The notes under the pieces are model-generated. The model was given only the letters and a program-made list of their open reading frames with translations, searched no databases and was not told the origin of the DNA. Positions 35,196 through 48,155 of a stretch of 64,000 nucleotides of DNA are shown here, piece after piece. Origin of the DNA: Apiospora phragmitis (Eukaryota; Ascomycota; Sordariomycetes; Amphisphaeriales; Apiosporaceae); assembly GCA_038363925.1 (NCBI GenBank), contig JAQQWL010000008.1, forward strand, positions 434,001 through 498,000, written 5' to 3'. Position numbers and translations under genes: made by a program. Each line of letters starts with the position of its first letter. Position 1 is the stretch's first letter.

Positions 35196-38100
35196 AAGGG
35201 AGGACTTTCAGAGACAGAACTCCTAGGACTTCTTGAGGGGGGAGGACTCGGGTAGAAAAAGAGAAGGGGGATTGCCAATGTAAGAGGGAAACTGGGTCCA
35301 GGACTTTGCAGCGGCAGCTAATCGTATGTAGCTATGGCTGGGCAGGGTCGGCGGCCTGGGCTTGGTGGTGTGTGTGTGGTGGCAGAGTTACCGCAACTAA
35401 GAAGAGTAAAGTAAGACTGGTGTGGAAATGCTACCATGTTACCACCATCCGCAGCAAGCAGCAAACAGCTTCACACAACTGGCCAGGGCTGCCCAGGTAG
35501 ATTGAGACGGGGATGTTCCTAGGCTGGGGTTTCTGGGTCCTGTCCTTGGAGTGTGGTGGTCCTGGTTCTGGGTTGGAGTGAGTGCAATATGATTTGAGGC
35601 GACCAGGCTGACAGAGAGCGAAGGGATGGGGGGGAGCCGGAAAAGGGCACACACACATGTACTCTCTGCATACACACCAAGCACACCAAACACCGGTAGA
35701 GGGGGTCCCTTTCTGAGAAGAGGGGTGAAACTTGCGTCCCTGGTTTGTAGCACCTCAGTCTGTGTGTATGGTGCGCATGTGAAGTCGGGTATCGATGCTA
35801 CTCGTGGAGGGCGGAGGAGATAAACTGATTCTTGAGAGCAAAAAGGGACGGAGCAGCACTCTGAACCGAATGAATGCAGTAAGATTGATTTCAGCAAAGC
35901 AATGCTTGGAAATGCCAATTGAATGAAGAGACACAGCCAAAAGTCGACCTGACTTGAATCAAAGAAAACGGACTAGTGCTCATAAGCGTCTGGCCGGTGG
36001 GCGGCGCTGAATCCTTTCTCTGACCCTGGACCAAAAAATGCAACCGAGATGCAGTTAGACGCAGAATGAAATGCACTGCATAGGTAGGTATGTCAGGTAT
36101 GTAGTAAGTGCGGCCGGTCGGTGCAGACAGACAATTCAGTCTAGAGGTAACGAGCAACAACGGGAATCATTGAGTCTATTTCTGCTTCTTGGTCTGCTCC
36201 CTTCCATGACACGATAGATCTCATTATTAGCCTGTGCGAAAGACAGCATCAATTGTGGCAGTGAAGATGGGAACAAAGGTAAAGAGGGAACGGGCATGTG
36301 GGTCAATGGAGATACGATGCGAGGCCTCGATGCACAATACCTGGCCGCAGGCAATCAGGTCCCTTGGTCGTTGTGGCTGATTCGAGCTGACAGCGCTAAG
36401 CAAGCATAGAACATCGGGTCGGGGCAGTGTTCCTAGCTTCATATCGGTGCTCACAATAAGGCTGAGCACCTGGAGAGGGGCACTTTGGCGGGGTTGCCAG
36501 TCCTGCGAGAGCTGGTCCCTTTGCTACATACTTGTAGGAGATCGTACAGTTCATCATATGACGCTGTTCGAGGGTGCGACTTCACACAACATGATGAGGT
36601 GAAGGCTTAGCTGAAATCGGTGGAGATGTGTAGGTAATCCCAGACCTATACCGCTATAACATGAATGACTGAAGCGCACCTGCAGGGACGGACTATTAGG
36701 TAACTGAGGTCATACATGTATGCAGGCACAGCAATTCCTACTCCATCTTGGGGCAGGAGTGTAGGTCTATATAGATCAAGGGAAACGGTGAGGAATTTTG
36801 TACTAGAACTGAACTTAAAAGGACCCGATGTAGGGGCTTACGATGGGTTCATTGTTCAACTATATGCCAAGTTGTTCTTGCTTCTAGCCCAGCTTACTAT
36901 AGGTACGATGTGTCAGTGATGAGTTTTTATTCACTCTACCGATTCTATACCGCCTTCACAGTCTGCATACATATGTTCTTGATACTCATAGGTGTATCCC
37001 ATGATACTAGCATTAATATGTGCACAACTGCTAATCTGTGTAAGTCAGCTGGAATGGTTCTTCCAAGGATTCTATCTTCAAGTTGATGTGCTGTGATCGT
37101 CGAAGTCCTAGGTCCCTTGGAACCCACATCTATGAGAGCTGAAAAAGCTACATGTACCTACGGCCAAATGTGGAGCAGGATGTGCATCATCTCGTAGGTG
37201 CGCGATGATTCCTGTCTTTAGTACGTTCGAGGTCACATTTATATGGTGCCTATATGGATATTTGAGCTTACCTTACATACCTGTATGGTTCTGGGTGAAA
37301 GAAACCACAAAACCGCTGTCAGATTGCTATCAGGGGCCACACTGCCACAGAACGCTCATGAGATAATCTGTGCCACTGCCCCGGGTCGAAGGTTTTGATG
37401 CCCAACATCACTCGGCCTTCTGACTCGGCTATCCCCATCCATAAACCGCACCAAGCACCAAAATGCTATTGTCTCTGCCTGCGATGCCCAATTTCGCCTC
37501 CCGCAATATGCCGGTTCTCGGGCAGGATCTTATTTGAACACCCACCTTTTGTCAATCAATAAACTCATTCGTTTCAATTCGGATCCTTCAAACCTCCCGA
37601 CACCTGACAGACCAGGATGAGCGAGGCTGGGCTGCTGAGCCTCCCTGCCTCCCCTTATAAGCGATAGACGAGCACGGCAGGCTGACAGGGGTTCGAACCC
37701 TCCATTCCCACCCTCCATTCCTCACTCTAACTATGTAGGTTAGCATGCATTGGTTCATTCACTGCAGTGGGGTAGTGTGGGCTGCGAGGAACATCCAAAT
37801 GCCTTGCAGCAAGTCTATCCGCGGTCCTGCTGGTAGAGAGGTCCTCCCACTGGAGGAGTTCTGAGTCCTGGCCATGATGCGAACTGCAAGGACTTGCACG
37901 TATCCTTTCCTAGGCGGCGCCCGAATTATCTTCGCTCCGTTGAGTATGTGCTATCAAGACGCCCGCATTCAAAACACTGACTGTAGTATTGGGTGGGTTG
38001 CTGAGCAGCATGTGCTGAAAGCTCCAAACTCAAGCATGTGGCCAAAAGGGAAAAGGCTCGACTCAACCATGCAGTCAAATTAACGCACTTAACCTCACTC

Positions 38101-39076
38101 CTAAACGAGTGCTACGGTGGCGTCATCTTGCAGGCCAGTCTCAACGATACCGCAGGCCGCAGAATTTGCCACATGGCTCGCTGGCGGCTCCGGGGGGTGG
38201 TGTGCTCCCCTGACACATCTTGCGATAGCCCCCAAATTGTATGGCCCAACGATAGGTGTCCACTGCACGACATGCCGAGAACGGGTTTAATCACTGTTTG
38301 GGGGCGGAAGCGGTGCACTACCTGCGATCGAGACTCGCCGGCATCATGCAATGCAACAACATATCGTGGCAACGGAGACGGACGCGACTCTCCTGATTAC
38401 TTGCAGTATCAACCGCATGAAGCGACCCAGGCTCAGGCACGCCTGTACCGTTTGGGGTCGCGCCGTGGAAACATCAACGAATCAACCGCCTGGATAGTTT
38501 CATTTTACACATGTAGTTGGTGGGTAGGTAATTCCACTCGACAGGAGAATGATCAACGCCACTCAAGAAATGAGGGTCGAGGCCTTCAAAGGCCCATAAT
38601 CAGCAACGCCATCGCTATCTGACTAAGACGAGCCGAGCAAGCAAATGCTGGACTAAAGCAGCCTGTTGCCTCTGGACCTAGTAACCTCATCACAAGGCAA
38701 GATGATGTAGTCTGGAAGCTGTTGTTCTTCCCTTTGCACATAGCTGTTGGTATCAGACCCAGGTTATAACCCAATTCGAAAGGGTCAGCATTAGGCATTG
38801 GGTCAACTCATTATGGGAGTGACAAAGACTTGTTCGTTTCTATATGTCCGTGAAGAATTGAGCCATATCACATTACTACTTAGTAAGTATCACAGTGCAA
38901 AGGCTTGAACGATGATGAAATAGCTTCGTAAGGAAAGGCAAGACTTAGTAGCGTATGTATTATACAACAGCAGTGACCTCTTTAGCCGGAACGCCTCCTT
39001 GATCCCCAGGCAATGCTGCACCAATCGCCTCTTACAGGCTCAGCACTTGCTATCGTATCTGGCTAGCCTATCTACT
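35196..39076. other. 3.9-kb gene-poor region
   Basis: The first 700 bases are the promoter and leader of the Hsp70-like gene. The rest is AT-rich with short frames on both strands; none (including 38038-38622) shows a motif or a plausible exon chain. A GGGTTCGAACCC palindrome at 37689-37700 resembles a tRNA T-loop, but no cloverleaf fits around it. Confidence 0.5.
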
Positions 39077-40125
39077 CTAGATGGTTCCTTCCTCTTGCTT
39101 GTGGAACAAGCACACCTCTCTCATACAGTCGATGCTGCGCATCTCGGCGCTGATGGCATGCCGCTGGCCGTCTTTGCCCTGGAGCTTGTCGTCGAGCAGC
39201 TCATAGATAAGCTTGCTCATGGTGTGCTTGCTGGGGTCCTTGCCACCCATGCCATCGCCGCCGTAGCTTGTCATGAACGACGTCTGCAGGTCCTCGATGA
39301 AGTACATGCCGCCCGGCTTGACGATCTTCCAGAGCATCTCCAGCGACACCTGCTGCTGGTTCATTGTATGACCGCCGTCGTCGATGATGATATCGAAGTC
39401 GCCGCCCGTCTCGTCGATGAACTTCTGCAGGAACACCTTGTCCGCCTGGTCGCCCGTATAGATGGTTGCGCCCGTCATATCTGCCGCCCACTTGTCTGCG
39501 CACGCGGCGTCGTACTCCATGTAGTACAGGTCGACGTGGGGAAGTACTCCAGCCAGGTGTAGTAGGACTTGCCCGGACCATAGTCCTGTTATTGTTTTCA
39601 AGATCAGTATGAGCATTACGGAACTTCGTCGCTGAATATAAGGGGGAATAGGAGAAGAACTAGTACTTACCATATTGCAACCAAGTCCAATCTCGAGCAT
39701 CTTGAGCTTCTTGTCGCGGATGGCGGGGAAGTACTTATCGTACATGAACCAGTAATGATGGGTCGTCACCTTGTCTGTTCCATGCTTCAAAGCGATCTCA
39801 TGAAAGGACGGAGCGTCACTAAGTCATGATGGTGAGTGCGCCGACTTGCGGAAAATGCTAACAAGAACATATTCTCTTACCTCGCGACGAACGGAGTGCC
39901 GGGTGCTGCTGTAGGAGCCGCCTTGGACGGAGAGGGAATAGCAGCCCCATGGCCCTCGGGTTCTATGGTGCCGCTCTGGTCGATGCTGCTGCTGCTGCTG
40001 CCAGCTCCTTTGTTCCATGCATTGCTCAGTGTCTCTCTGACTTGGTCATGTTGATGAGCAATGCCAAAGAAGAGCAAGATGGATGCTGCTGCAAGCAGCA
40101 GGTAATGCACTCTTGAGGCAGCCAT
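39077..40125 (-). CDS. membrane-anchored SAM-dependent methyltransferase-like protein (frame broken once)
   Basis: Three exons: 40125-39881, 39818-39671 and 39585-39077. The start at 40125 gives a short N-terminus with one membrane segment (VHYLLLAAASILLFFGIA) and then a Ser/Pro-rich stalk, so it is probably a type II membrane protein. The catalytic domain has HGTDKVTTHHYW, the SAM-binding motif MLEIGLGCNM, the acidic strand YYMEYDAAC, DFDIIIDDGGHTMNQQ and PGGMYFIEDL. These fit the TylF/MycF-like methyltransferase fold seen in many filamentous fungi; the substrate is unknown. The frame breaks at the G4 run 39538-39541 inside LEYFP-HVDLYY. One extra base there restores one frame of about 300 residues. 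Confidence 0.8.
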
Positions 40126-41145
40126 GCTGGATTTTGGTGCGACAAGAAGGGTTTGCAATGGGCTAGGTACGCTGGAACTTGTTGCAATTGAGGCCTGAAG
40201 AGTAGTGGGAGAGTGAAGGAGGAGAAAGAAAAGAGCGCTAGGTAGGACTGAACATTCACGACACACTCAGTCTACGAGCACCTCAGCTTATGGAGATGGG
40301 AATAATCGAAAAGAGTACCTGAGTTACTCGAGTTAGATTACCCCTTGATAAAGGAGGCAATGGTGCAAAGAATGGACAGACAATGTCTCAACCACAGTGC
40401 TACCAAGCGAGTATCCTTAGAGCCAAGACCCAGGGGCAGCGCCACTACTGAATTACAAAATTGCTCCCCCTTTGGGGGCACTTGACTGAATGCAAGTGGA
40501 CGCAGTATCAGCTGAAGTTCGTCCGGTCTGCCGGAATACAGGGTTTTGGGCAGCTGAACACACTTCGATGAATACTGCGTAAGACTGATGTGCTATGAGC
40601 CAGACCATCTCATCCGTGGCCACCCACAAATACTTGCACGTTGATAATATCACGACCCGAAAAGGGAAAGAATGTTCATGCTGGCAACAACGTGAGCTTA
40701 TCTACGAGCATATGAGTCAGCTGACTGCCCCAGAGGTGAAGTGGTGGCCCAGTGCAGAGCCGCAATAGGAATGCAGTCAAGCTTTCCATCTGACCTCACG
40801 GCGTCAGCAAGACATGAGAAATGCGTCGTCTGACAGGACTAGAGCTTCAAATGAGACAATCGAAATGTCTTTCATAGAAAATAGCACGCCTTGTGCGAGA
40901 CGAAGGCGGAGCTAACCTCCATGGAGTCCCCCCGAGTAGGCAACACAGCCAAGTATTCAATATCTAAGAAGGTAGTAGGGTGGACCTGTTAAGGTCCGTG
41001 TCATATTCAGTCACTGCCTGTACTTGCCTTCTTCTAATAAATACTTATTTCCAAATATCTCTCTTATAAACACTGCGGGGTTCCCAACGAGAGGAATGAG
41101 AAAGAACCTCCCTCGCTTTGCTCACTCGCTGGCAACACCGTCGAG
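40126..41145. other. divergent intergenic region
   Basis: Holds the promoters of the methyltransferase (minus) and the MFS transporter (plus). No gene recognised. Confidence 0.6.
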
Positions 41146-42920
41146 ATGGACTTCTACCAGCTGAACTTGGCTATTTTTGTGGCCACCAATGGCTACTTGC
41201 TGTACCGACAATACAACAGCAGCAGCAACAGTAGCAGGAAGGAGAGCATCGACATACCGCTAGCTAGCCCAAACGACCTTGAGACCGCAGAAAAGGGGCC
41301 AGATGGCAGAGCTGCGCGACGATTCCAACTCAGCTTCTTCTTGCCCTATGCACTCGCTGTGGCAGCAGATTGGCTCCAGGTATGCCCAGTACCCTGTCCT
41401 CTATGAGAGGGAGGAGTCTGGAGGGGTGCTACAGACCGACTGCTGACTGTTATTCTTGGTAGGGTCCTCATATCTACGCCATCTACAAGTACGAGAAGAA
41501 CTTGCCGGAGAAAACGGTGGCAGCTCTGTATGCTGCTGGCTTCGTATCAGGAGGAATCAGCGCCTCATTTGCTGGCGGACTGGCGGATAGATTTGGACGG
41601 AAACGAGCATGTCTTTGTGAGTGACTGCATCCTCTCTGACACTGCACTCGGAGCCGGCTTACGACTCGTACAATTTGGCGAATTAACGCGAGAGCGAGCG
41701 AGCCGTTGAAGGGCTTTGCGTCGTCGATGCCGTAAGATGAAGAGGACTGATGCTGACACACAATACAACCCACTAGTGTACTGCGGCCTGTACATCATCA
41801 CCTGCCTGACCATGCTGAGCGATAGCTTCCTTATCTTGCTATTCGGACGTCTCACCGGCGGTATCGCGACGACGTTGCTCTTCAGTGTGTTTGAGGCCTG
41901 GATGATCTCGACGTACCACGAACAGGGCATGCATACGAGCAGCCTCGAACTCAGCACCGTGTTCGGCAACATGACCACGCTGAGTTGCATGGTCGCCATT
42001 GCGTCGGGTGTGTTTGGCGACGTCCTCGTCACGTATTCTGGCACGCGTACCTGGCCATTCATGGCGGCAAGCCTCTGCTGCGTTGGTGCGGCTTATCTGA
42101 TCTCGAGAATTTGGGTATGGATGCGGAACCCCCCTAACCAATAAAGCTGATGCATTCCGTAGCTGACACTACTCTCACAGAACGAGAATTATGGTGCGCG
42201 ATCAACCGAACAGACTTCGTGGGAGGATCTGAAGAGCGGCGTCTCGGTCATTCTAAATGACGCCAAGATCTTGTCCCTGGGCATCACCTCGTGCGTTTTC
42301 GAAGGCACGATGTACCTGTTCATATTCTTCTGGTCTGCCGCCCTCAAGAGTGCCCGCTCGCAGTCGGGTTCCACCGACGAAGACCTTCCCTACGGGCTCA
42401 TCTTCTCGAGCTTCATGTGCGCCATGATGACGGGGTCGGCCATCTTCACGCTGCAGACCTCGACCAAGACAGTCCAGAGCACGGCCAGCACGCTCATGAC
42501 GGTGACGCTTGTCGTGGCCAGCTGCCTGTCGCTGGCCGCGATGCTGCAGCACGAACGTCTTCTCTTCTGGGCCCTGTGCCTGCTCGAGGGCTGTATTGGC
42601 GCCTACTTCCCCAGCATGGCACACCTCAAGAGCGAGCTGATCGAGGACGGGATCCGTGGCCGCGTGTACAGCATTCTGAGGTTCCCGCTTAACGTTTTCG
42701 TGGTGGTCGCCCATAGCTTGGACGTTGAAGGTAAGCCAGCTCTCCCGCTCCCGCCCTCCCGCTCTCCCTTGCACAAGAGTGGTAGCAATGCCCTATTTCT
42801 TCATGTTGTGTAACTGACAACAAGCGGACAGGCGATGCGCACCGAAACCACGTGTTTCTTACTTGTGCATCATTGCTCCTGGTGGCTTTCCTTGTTTCTC
42901 GGCGCCACCTTGCCCAGTAG
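41146..42920 (+). CDS. MFS transporter of the molybdate-anion (MFSD5) type
   Basis: Five exons: 41146-41379, 41463-41616, 41777-42114, 42181-42730 and 42832-42920. Every junction keeps phase, giving 454 residues with no frame break. The N-terminus starts with a membrane segment (NLAIFVATNGYLLYRQY) and a short charged loop. The MFS signature G-x3-D-R-x-G-R-K-R is present as GGLADRFGRKRA, followed by YCGLYIITCLTMLSDSFLILLFGRLTGGIATTLLFSVFEAWM. The SVFEAWM and HLKSELIEDGIRGRVYSILRFPLN blocks are diagnostic of the MFSD5/MOT2 branch, proposed to import molybdate. The molybdate role is taken from the family. The last exon is short and ends with a basic tail. Confidence 0.9.
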
Positions 42921-45498
42921 CTCGGGCCTGTCTTAGAGAAATAAAACCCAGGGTTGGTGCCCGCAAAGGAAATTGTTCTGATGTATGTAGGGCTAGTATA
43001 CTACGGCAAATGCATTCTATTACTGGACTTTTCCAAGGTCAAGAACTTGGTTGTGAACCCGACTTTGGCCATCCCTGTCCGCGCTGTCAATGGTGACTGA
43101 CTGACTGCAAGTGGTTCTGGACCAGCCAGAGAGGCATCGGCAACACAGACACTTCGGTGAGAAGAGGAGCGGATTGAGTTGTGCATGGTATGGCGTCATC
43201 AGAATTCGCACACTCACTCTGGTTGGAGTAAATTCTGAAGATTAGGCCACCTGGAGTGGACACGGCGAAGGGTCGAACGTGTTATTCTATTGGACAGACG
43301 AACAACCGATATGCCTATAGGAGTGAAAAAGCAATTCGCTGCTGGAATACGACCAATTGAATGAATGCATTGAGTAGGTAAGTAGAAGATCAATGTCGGA
43401 GAGAGATTCACGCAGTCTTGTCGATTGTTTCGTCCATTGCGTTTGATTTTACCTTGAGTAGCCAGACCCGCTCCTGTCCGTCGTTACGAATAAGAGAGGC
43501 GCGCGATACGCCAATGAATCGTCCAGAAGGGCAATCAGATAATAATATCGTAAAGTTTCCCACCTGCGATGGGGCTTTCTCCTATTTTGCACGATGTCCA
43601 GGATATCTCTTGTAACCTGCCCATTTTCTGCATTGGAAGTCTGAAACAACCTCATTTAACTCACAGTCTGCAATCTCACATGCAACTAACTTATAACAAT
43701 TGAACGGATGATTATTGCAAATTTTGAAGCTGAGGCACTTATCGTGACTATTCCCCTCCTGTGCCTTCCTTCTGGTCAATTCCCTGTGTGGCTGGACGGT
43801 TCCGACTCGGCATAGTCCCCCCACCTGCTCATCCCATTTCGTTCACCGTCATCGTGGCCACTTCTTCTTCCCCAGTCCGTCTGTCCTGATGACCAGCTCT
43901 TCGATCCTGTATTCACTTTCCCCCGAACTATTACTCAACCCAGGTTCCCTTTGCTCATTTTGTTTCATAGAATGATGTATCGTTAAGTCTTTCGATTTTC
44001 TTGCTTGAACTTATTGGCCTGCTTGCGTGCATCGTTTGACATCTCACGATCTGACTCCGACTTGCACCCCCCCGGGAAGTCGCTTACCGGTTCGGTTTCC
44101 TTCCTCGCTGCAATCCCGAGGCTTGCCTGCTCATCCTAGGTCCAGGATCGTGAAGTCGACATTGTCACCTGCATTTCTGAAATTAGTGCAGCACGATTCT
44201 CTCCTCATAATCTACTAGTGATTCGGGCTTGAGCGGAGTAACGTATCCTCAAGTTCATTTTCCAGGAGCTCATCAAATAAATCCTCGAGAATTATTCCAG
44301 GTCACGGGTCCGCCAAACTCAGCTCGACTCGGCATTACTATACCAAACCGCTTACTACCTTCTTACTCATGTTGAAACCCCAGTAATTGCTGGCACTGGG
44401 GAACTCTGGGGATTTCCTTTCCAGAAGGGAATACAACCGCACTCAAGATAAAACAGGCAGGTGGAGGAAATTCCTCGTCTTCTCAAAAACCGCTCCTTCG
44501 GCCTGCCCGGTACCAACGACATCAGGTCAACATCTGCGTGCCGCGGTGCAGCAGTCGCTCACTTTGTCACTTTGGATTCGCAGTACGTACCCGATCTGGC
44601 CCACGAACTTTTTTTTCTCGTGCCAGGTGGATCGAATGACCTCATTCCAGCTCCGCTGAGACTCGACGCCGGCTTAATTATCGAGCGCAGAAGGGCCGTT
44701 TAAGGGGAAAACGAGGCCGTTTATTGGCTGCAGCCGTTGTAGGCCTAGGAAGTTCGGCTGCTTGTCCTGGCCACGCATTGGTTCCCCTGCAGGCTTGCAC
44801 GAGGAAAGCCAGCTGCGAGCAAGCAATCGCTGCAATCCTACCATCCACAAGTCTGGGACACTCCGATATCCCCACTGGAGAAGTGAGAGAGGAGCCCCGC
44901 GATTCTCCTGGTCCTCAACAACCCCCCCGGTCGTCAAGCTGTCGTCCCAACGCTGGCGAGGCGCCGAATGGCGCGACAACCCTCGCCCTCGAGCCGGTTG
45001 CGACACCAAGAGCTCCGAAATTACTCCTCAGAATGAGAAGGCCCGACAGGGCGAGCCGGCAGCCCAGAGCTCGTTGCGGTTTATTCACTTGGTTTCCTTG
45101 GCCTTCCTGATTTTAGTCCTGGTAAGCCCGTCACTCAGTCCACGATCACACGAGTTATTTTCTTGCTCCTTCCATTGCCCCTCTGCTCTTCTAGCTCCAG
45201 GGCAACCCAATTGCGGCTCCACACCCCGCATCGACTTTCGTCACACACATCGCCTAGCTTACGGAGATACCTATCGGTGAAGTATTTGAAGTGCTAACTA
45301 GTACCCCTCCATACTTAAAAGGTCGTCCAACTCTTCCTCACTGACGCCAAGTCCTATTACTTTTCACGCATATTTACCTCGCAACCTTTTACTACTACTC
45401 GCTCTGCTTTCTCTCCTCCAGCAGCCGTTCTTCAAGAGCCTGTCTGCGAAAGTCCCCATCCTTTTCCTACAGCCCCTCCTATATCCAGACCACGCACA
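42921..45498. other. 2.6-kb gene-poor region upstream of glucokinase
   Basis: No gene recognised. The last 700 bases before 45499 are CT-rich with several short open frames and probably hold the promoter and a long leader of the glucokinase gene, possibly with upstream ORFs. No coding motif found in 43.0-44.7 kb. Confidence 0.5.
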
Positions 45499-47186
45499 AT
45501 GGCGCTCGTTGAAGAAACGAAGCGCATCACGGCGCAGTTCGACTACACAGATGCAGATGTGAACAAAGGCGTGCAGGAGTTCCTGCGACAAATGAGTAAG
45601 GTTGACGATTCGCCAATCCCAGGTTCGCTCACTGACATCTCTTTCCTTTTCTAGACGAGGGGCTGGAGCAGGATGGAACTAGTATGAGCCAGATCCCAAC
45701 CTACGTCACCGGCGTCCCCAATGGCACCGAGAAGGTGAGCTTGCCCCCCAAACACGTACAAACATTCAGCCCGACTAATCATACTATATAGGGCTTATAC
45801 TTGGCGGTTGACCTGGGTGGCACAAACTTCCGAGTATGCTCGATTCACCTCAATGGCGACACAACCTTCAACCTCACCTACAACAAAGTCGCCATCCCTA
45901 AGGAGCTCATGGTGGCAAAGAAGGCAGAGGATTTATTTGGTTTCCTGGCTAAGCAAGTCGAGGAGTTCCTGAGGCAACACCACGAAGATTACTTCGAGAC
46001 ACGCATTCGTCGCCGGAACACAGTGAGCACTCCCGAAGGCTACAAAGACGAACATATCTTCCGGCTAGGCTTCACCTTCAGCTTCCCCGTCCAGCAAAGC
46101 GGCATTAATAAGGGCACCTTAATTCGCTGGACGAAAGGTTTTGATATTCCCGACGCTGTTGGCAAGGATGTTTGTGCCCTGCTGCAGACCGAGTTGGATA
46201 AGCTGAAGCTCCCTGTGAAGGTGGCGGCTTTGGTCAACGATACTGTCGGCACTCTCATGGCTCGTTCCTACACATCACCAGGCAAGGTAGGCACTTTGCT
46301 GGGTGCTATCTTTGGCACTGGTACAAACGGCGCCTATGTCGAAAAGGCGGCGAACATCAAGAAGCCCATCGTGGGCGACTACGACAAGACGACAGGCGAC
46401 ATGGTTGTCAACACGGAGTGGGGCTCCTTCGACAACCAGCTGAATGTCCTCCCTAACACATCCTACGACATCTTGCTCGACCAGAAGAGTGTCAACCCCG
46501 GAATCCAGATGTTCGAGAAGCGAGTCTCGGGAATGTTCTTGGGCGAGATTGTGCGGCTTGTGATCAATGAGATGCTCCAGAACCCCAGCATTTCGCTCTT
46601 TAAGGACGAGAACTCGAGCCAGAACGATTGGAAGTCCACCACCACCATCGGACCTGATTCCACAATCAGAGAACAATGGGGCCTCGACAGCTCTATTCTT
46701 TCTATTGCGGGAGCTGACAGCACACCTGACCTTTCGACATTGCGTCAGGAACTCGAGAAGGAGCTTAAGGTCTATGCGGCTTCATTAGAAGATGCGCGTG
46801 CCTTCAAGGACGTTGCCTACGCTGTCGGGCGTCGTGCCGCACGATTGTCAGCGGTCGCCATCGGTGCCGTCGTGATCCAGAGCGGCCTCCTCAAGAGCAG
46901 CACAGATGAGCCTATCGATATCGGCGTAGACGGCAGTCTGGTCGAGCACTACCCCTACTTCCGCGACATGATCTACGAAGCCTTCAACATCATCGAGGGG
47001 ATCGGCCCCGAGGGTGCCAAGAGAATCCGCATCGGTATTGCCAAGGATGGCAGCGGTGTAGGAGCCGCCCTCATCGCCCTGGTTGCTGCCGGTATGGAGA
47101 AGCATTCGGGCGGAATCCTCGCCAGCATCGCCGAGAAGGTGTCATCGGTGATTCCCGGTATGGGCAGCTCGACGACTGTGGCCTAG
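45499..47186 (+). CDS. glkA: glucokinase
   Basis: Three exons (45499-45595, 45655-45734, 45792-47186) give about 523 residues in one frame. It belongs to the eukaryotic hexokinase family: phosphate-1 motif LAVDLGGTNFRV, sugar-binding FTFSFPVQQSGINKGTLIRWTKGF, the LVNDTVGTLMA motif with the catalytic Asp, GTGTNGAY, and the C-terminal adenosine motif GIAKDGSGVGAALIA. The N-terminal TSMSQIPTYVTGVPNG block and the overall pattern fit fungal glucokinase rather than the hexokinase isoform. It phosphorylates glucose to glucose-6-phosphate with ATP in the cytosol. The first two exons are tiny and end in normal donors (GTAAGG, GTGAGC). No anomaly seen. Confidence 0.95.
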
Positions 47187-47768
47187 AAGAATTCCTTCGT
47201 CGTCACTGAACATACAATAGAATCCTGTTTGCGTGAACAGGAAAAACCACCGCATGTGGGAGAAGACGCTTTATGATATTCATGATGCTGACGCTAGGCA
47301 AACATGCACTCGGGTACGGAGTTCTGGGGTCTGTTGGGTTATTCTGCTCTTCTCGATATACTGGCGAAGGAAGGGAAGGTACAAGTTTTTGGATAAGGTT
47401 ATCTATATATACTATGCATCATCGTTACAAAAATGAATTGTCAAAATCATCGTCATGCTAAAATCCCCACTTGTTGTGATACTTTGAGCTTTTGACGTGG
47501 ACTCGGATAAAACCGTATTCATGACTCTTGCTGTCTTTTGTAGAGGTAAAACTGCATTTTCAGCAATTAGACTGATCGTGCAGACTGAGAATAGAAAATC
47601 CAATACTGCTCAATTAATACTACCTCCTTTTTGTACCCTTCAATAACACCTCTAATTCATCATCCTCGAAGGGGCAGATCAGCGCTTGATCCGACGGAGT
47701 AGTAGTCACGTATGTATGCATATGTCATTAGGTATGTACAAAGCCCGCCCCCTACTGTACGACTACAA
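47187..47768. other. intergenic region between convergent genes
   Basis: AT-rich 3' flanks of the glucokinase and acetyltransferase genes; nothing else seen. Confidence 0.6.
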
Positions 47769-48117
47769 CTACTTGGCTCCAAAAGCAGCTGCCGGATAGG
47801 CCCGATCTCGCTTTTTGCGCAAGGTCGAGCTACTCCGGGAGCTGGCGCCCGAGCCCTCGCCACTGCCCGGCACGGCCAGGGTCCGCGACATCTCGGCTGG
47901 CAGGTCGTTCCATTCGGTCTCGGGCCGCGCATTCTGGAACGATTGGCCGGACGCCGGGGAAGGGGCTCGGGCCGGGCCTACTCGGTGCGCCGCCTATTGG
48001 AGGAGGGGGAGGACCAGATGGGGACGGTAATGGTGATGAGTTCGTGAAGCTCACCACACCTGGCGTGGCTCTAGACACGGCCTCGCTGCCATTCGTCATC
48101 GTCGCCGTCGACTGACC

Positions 48118-48155
<38 letters not shown>

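Noticed and set aside
37600..37720. Possible tRNA: a GGGTTCGAACCC block resembling a T-arm
   Set aside because: No matching acceptor, D-arm or anticodon arm could be placed on either strand at normal spacing.
38038..38622. 194-codon open frame in the 35-39 kb gap
   Set aside because: No recognisable motif, no helix or membrane pattern and no supporting exons.
47830..48000. A frame break in the acetyltransferase tail
   Set aside because: A canonical in-phase 61-nt intron explains the change of frame, so this gene was not counted among the indels.
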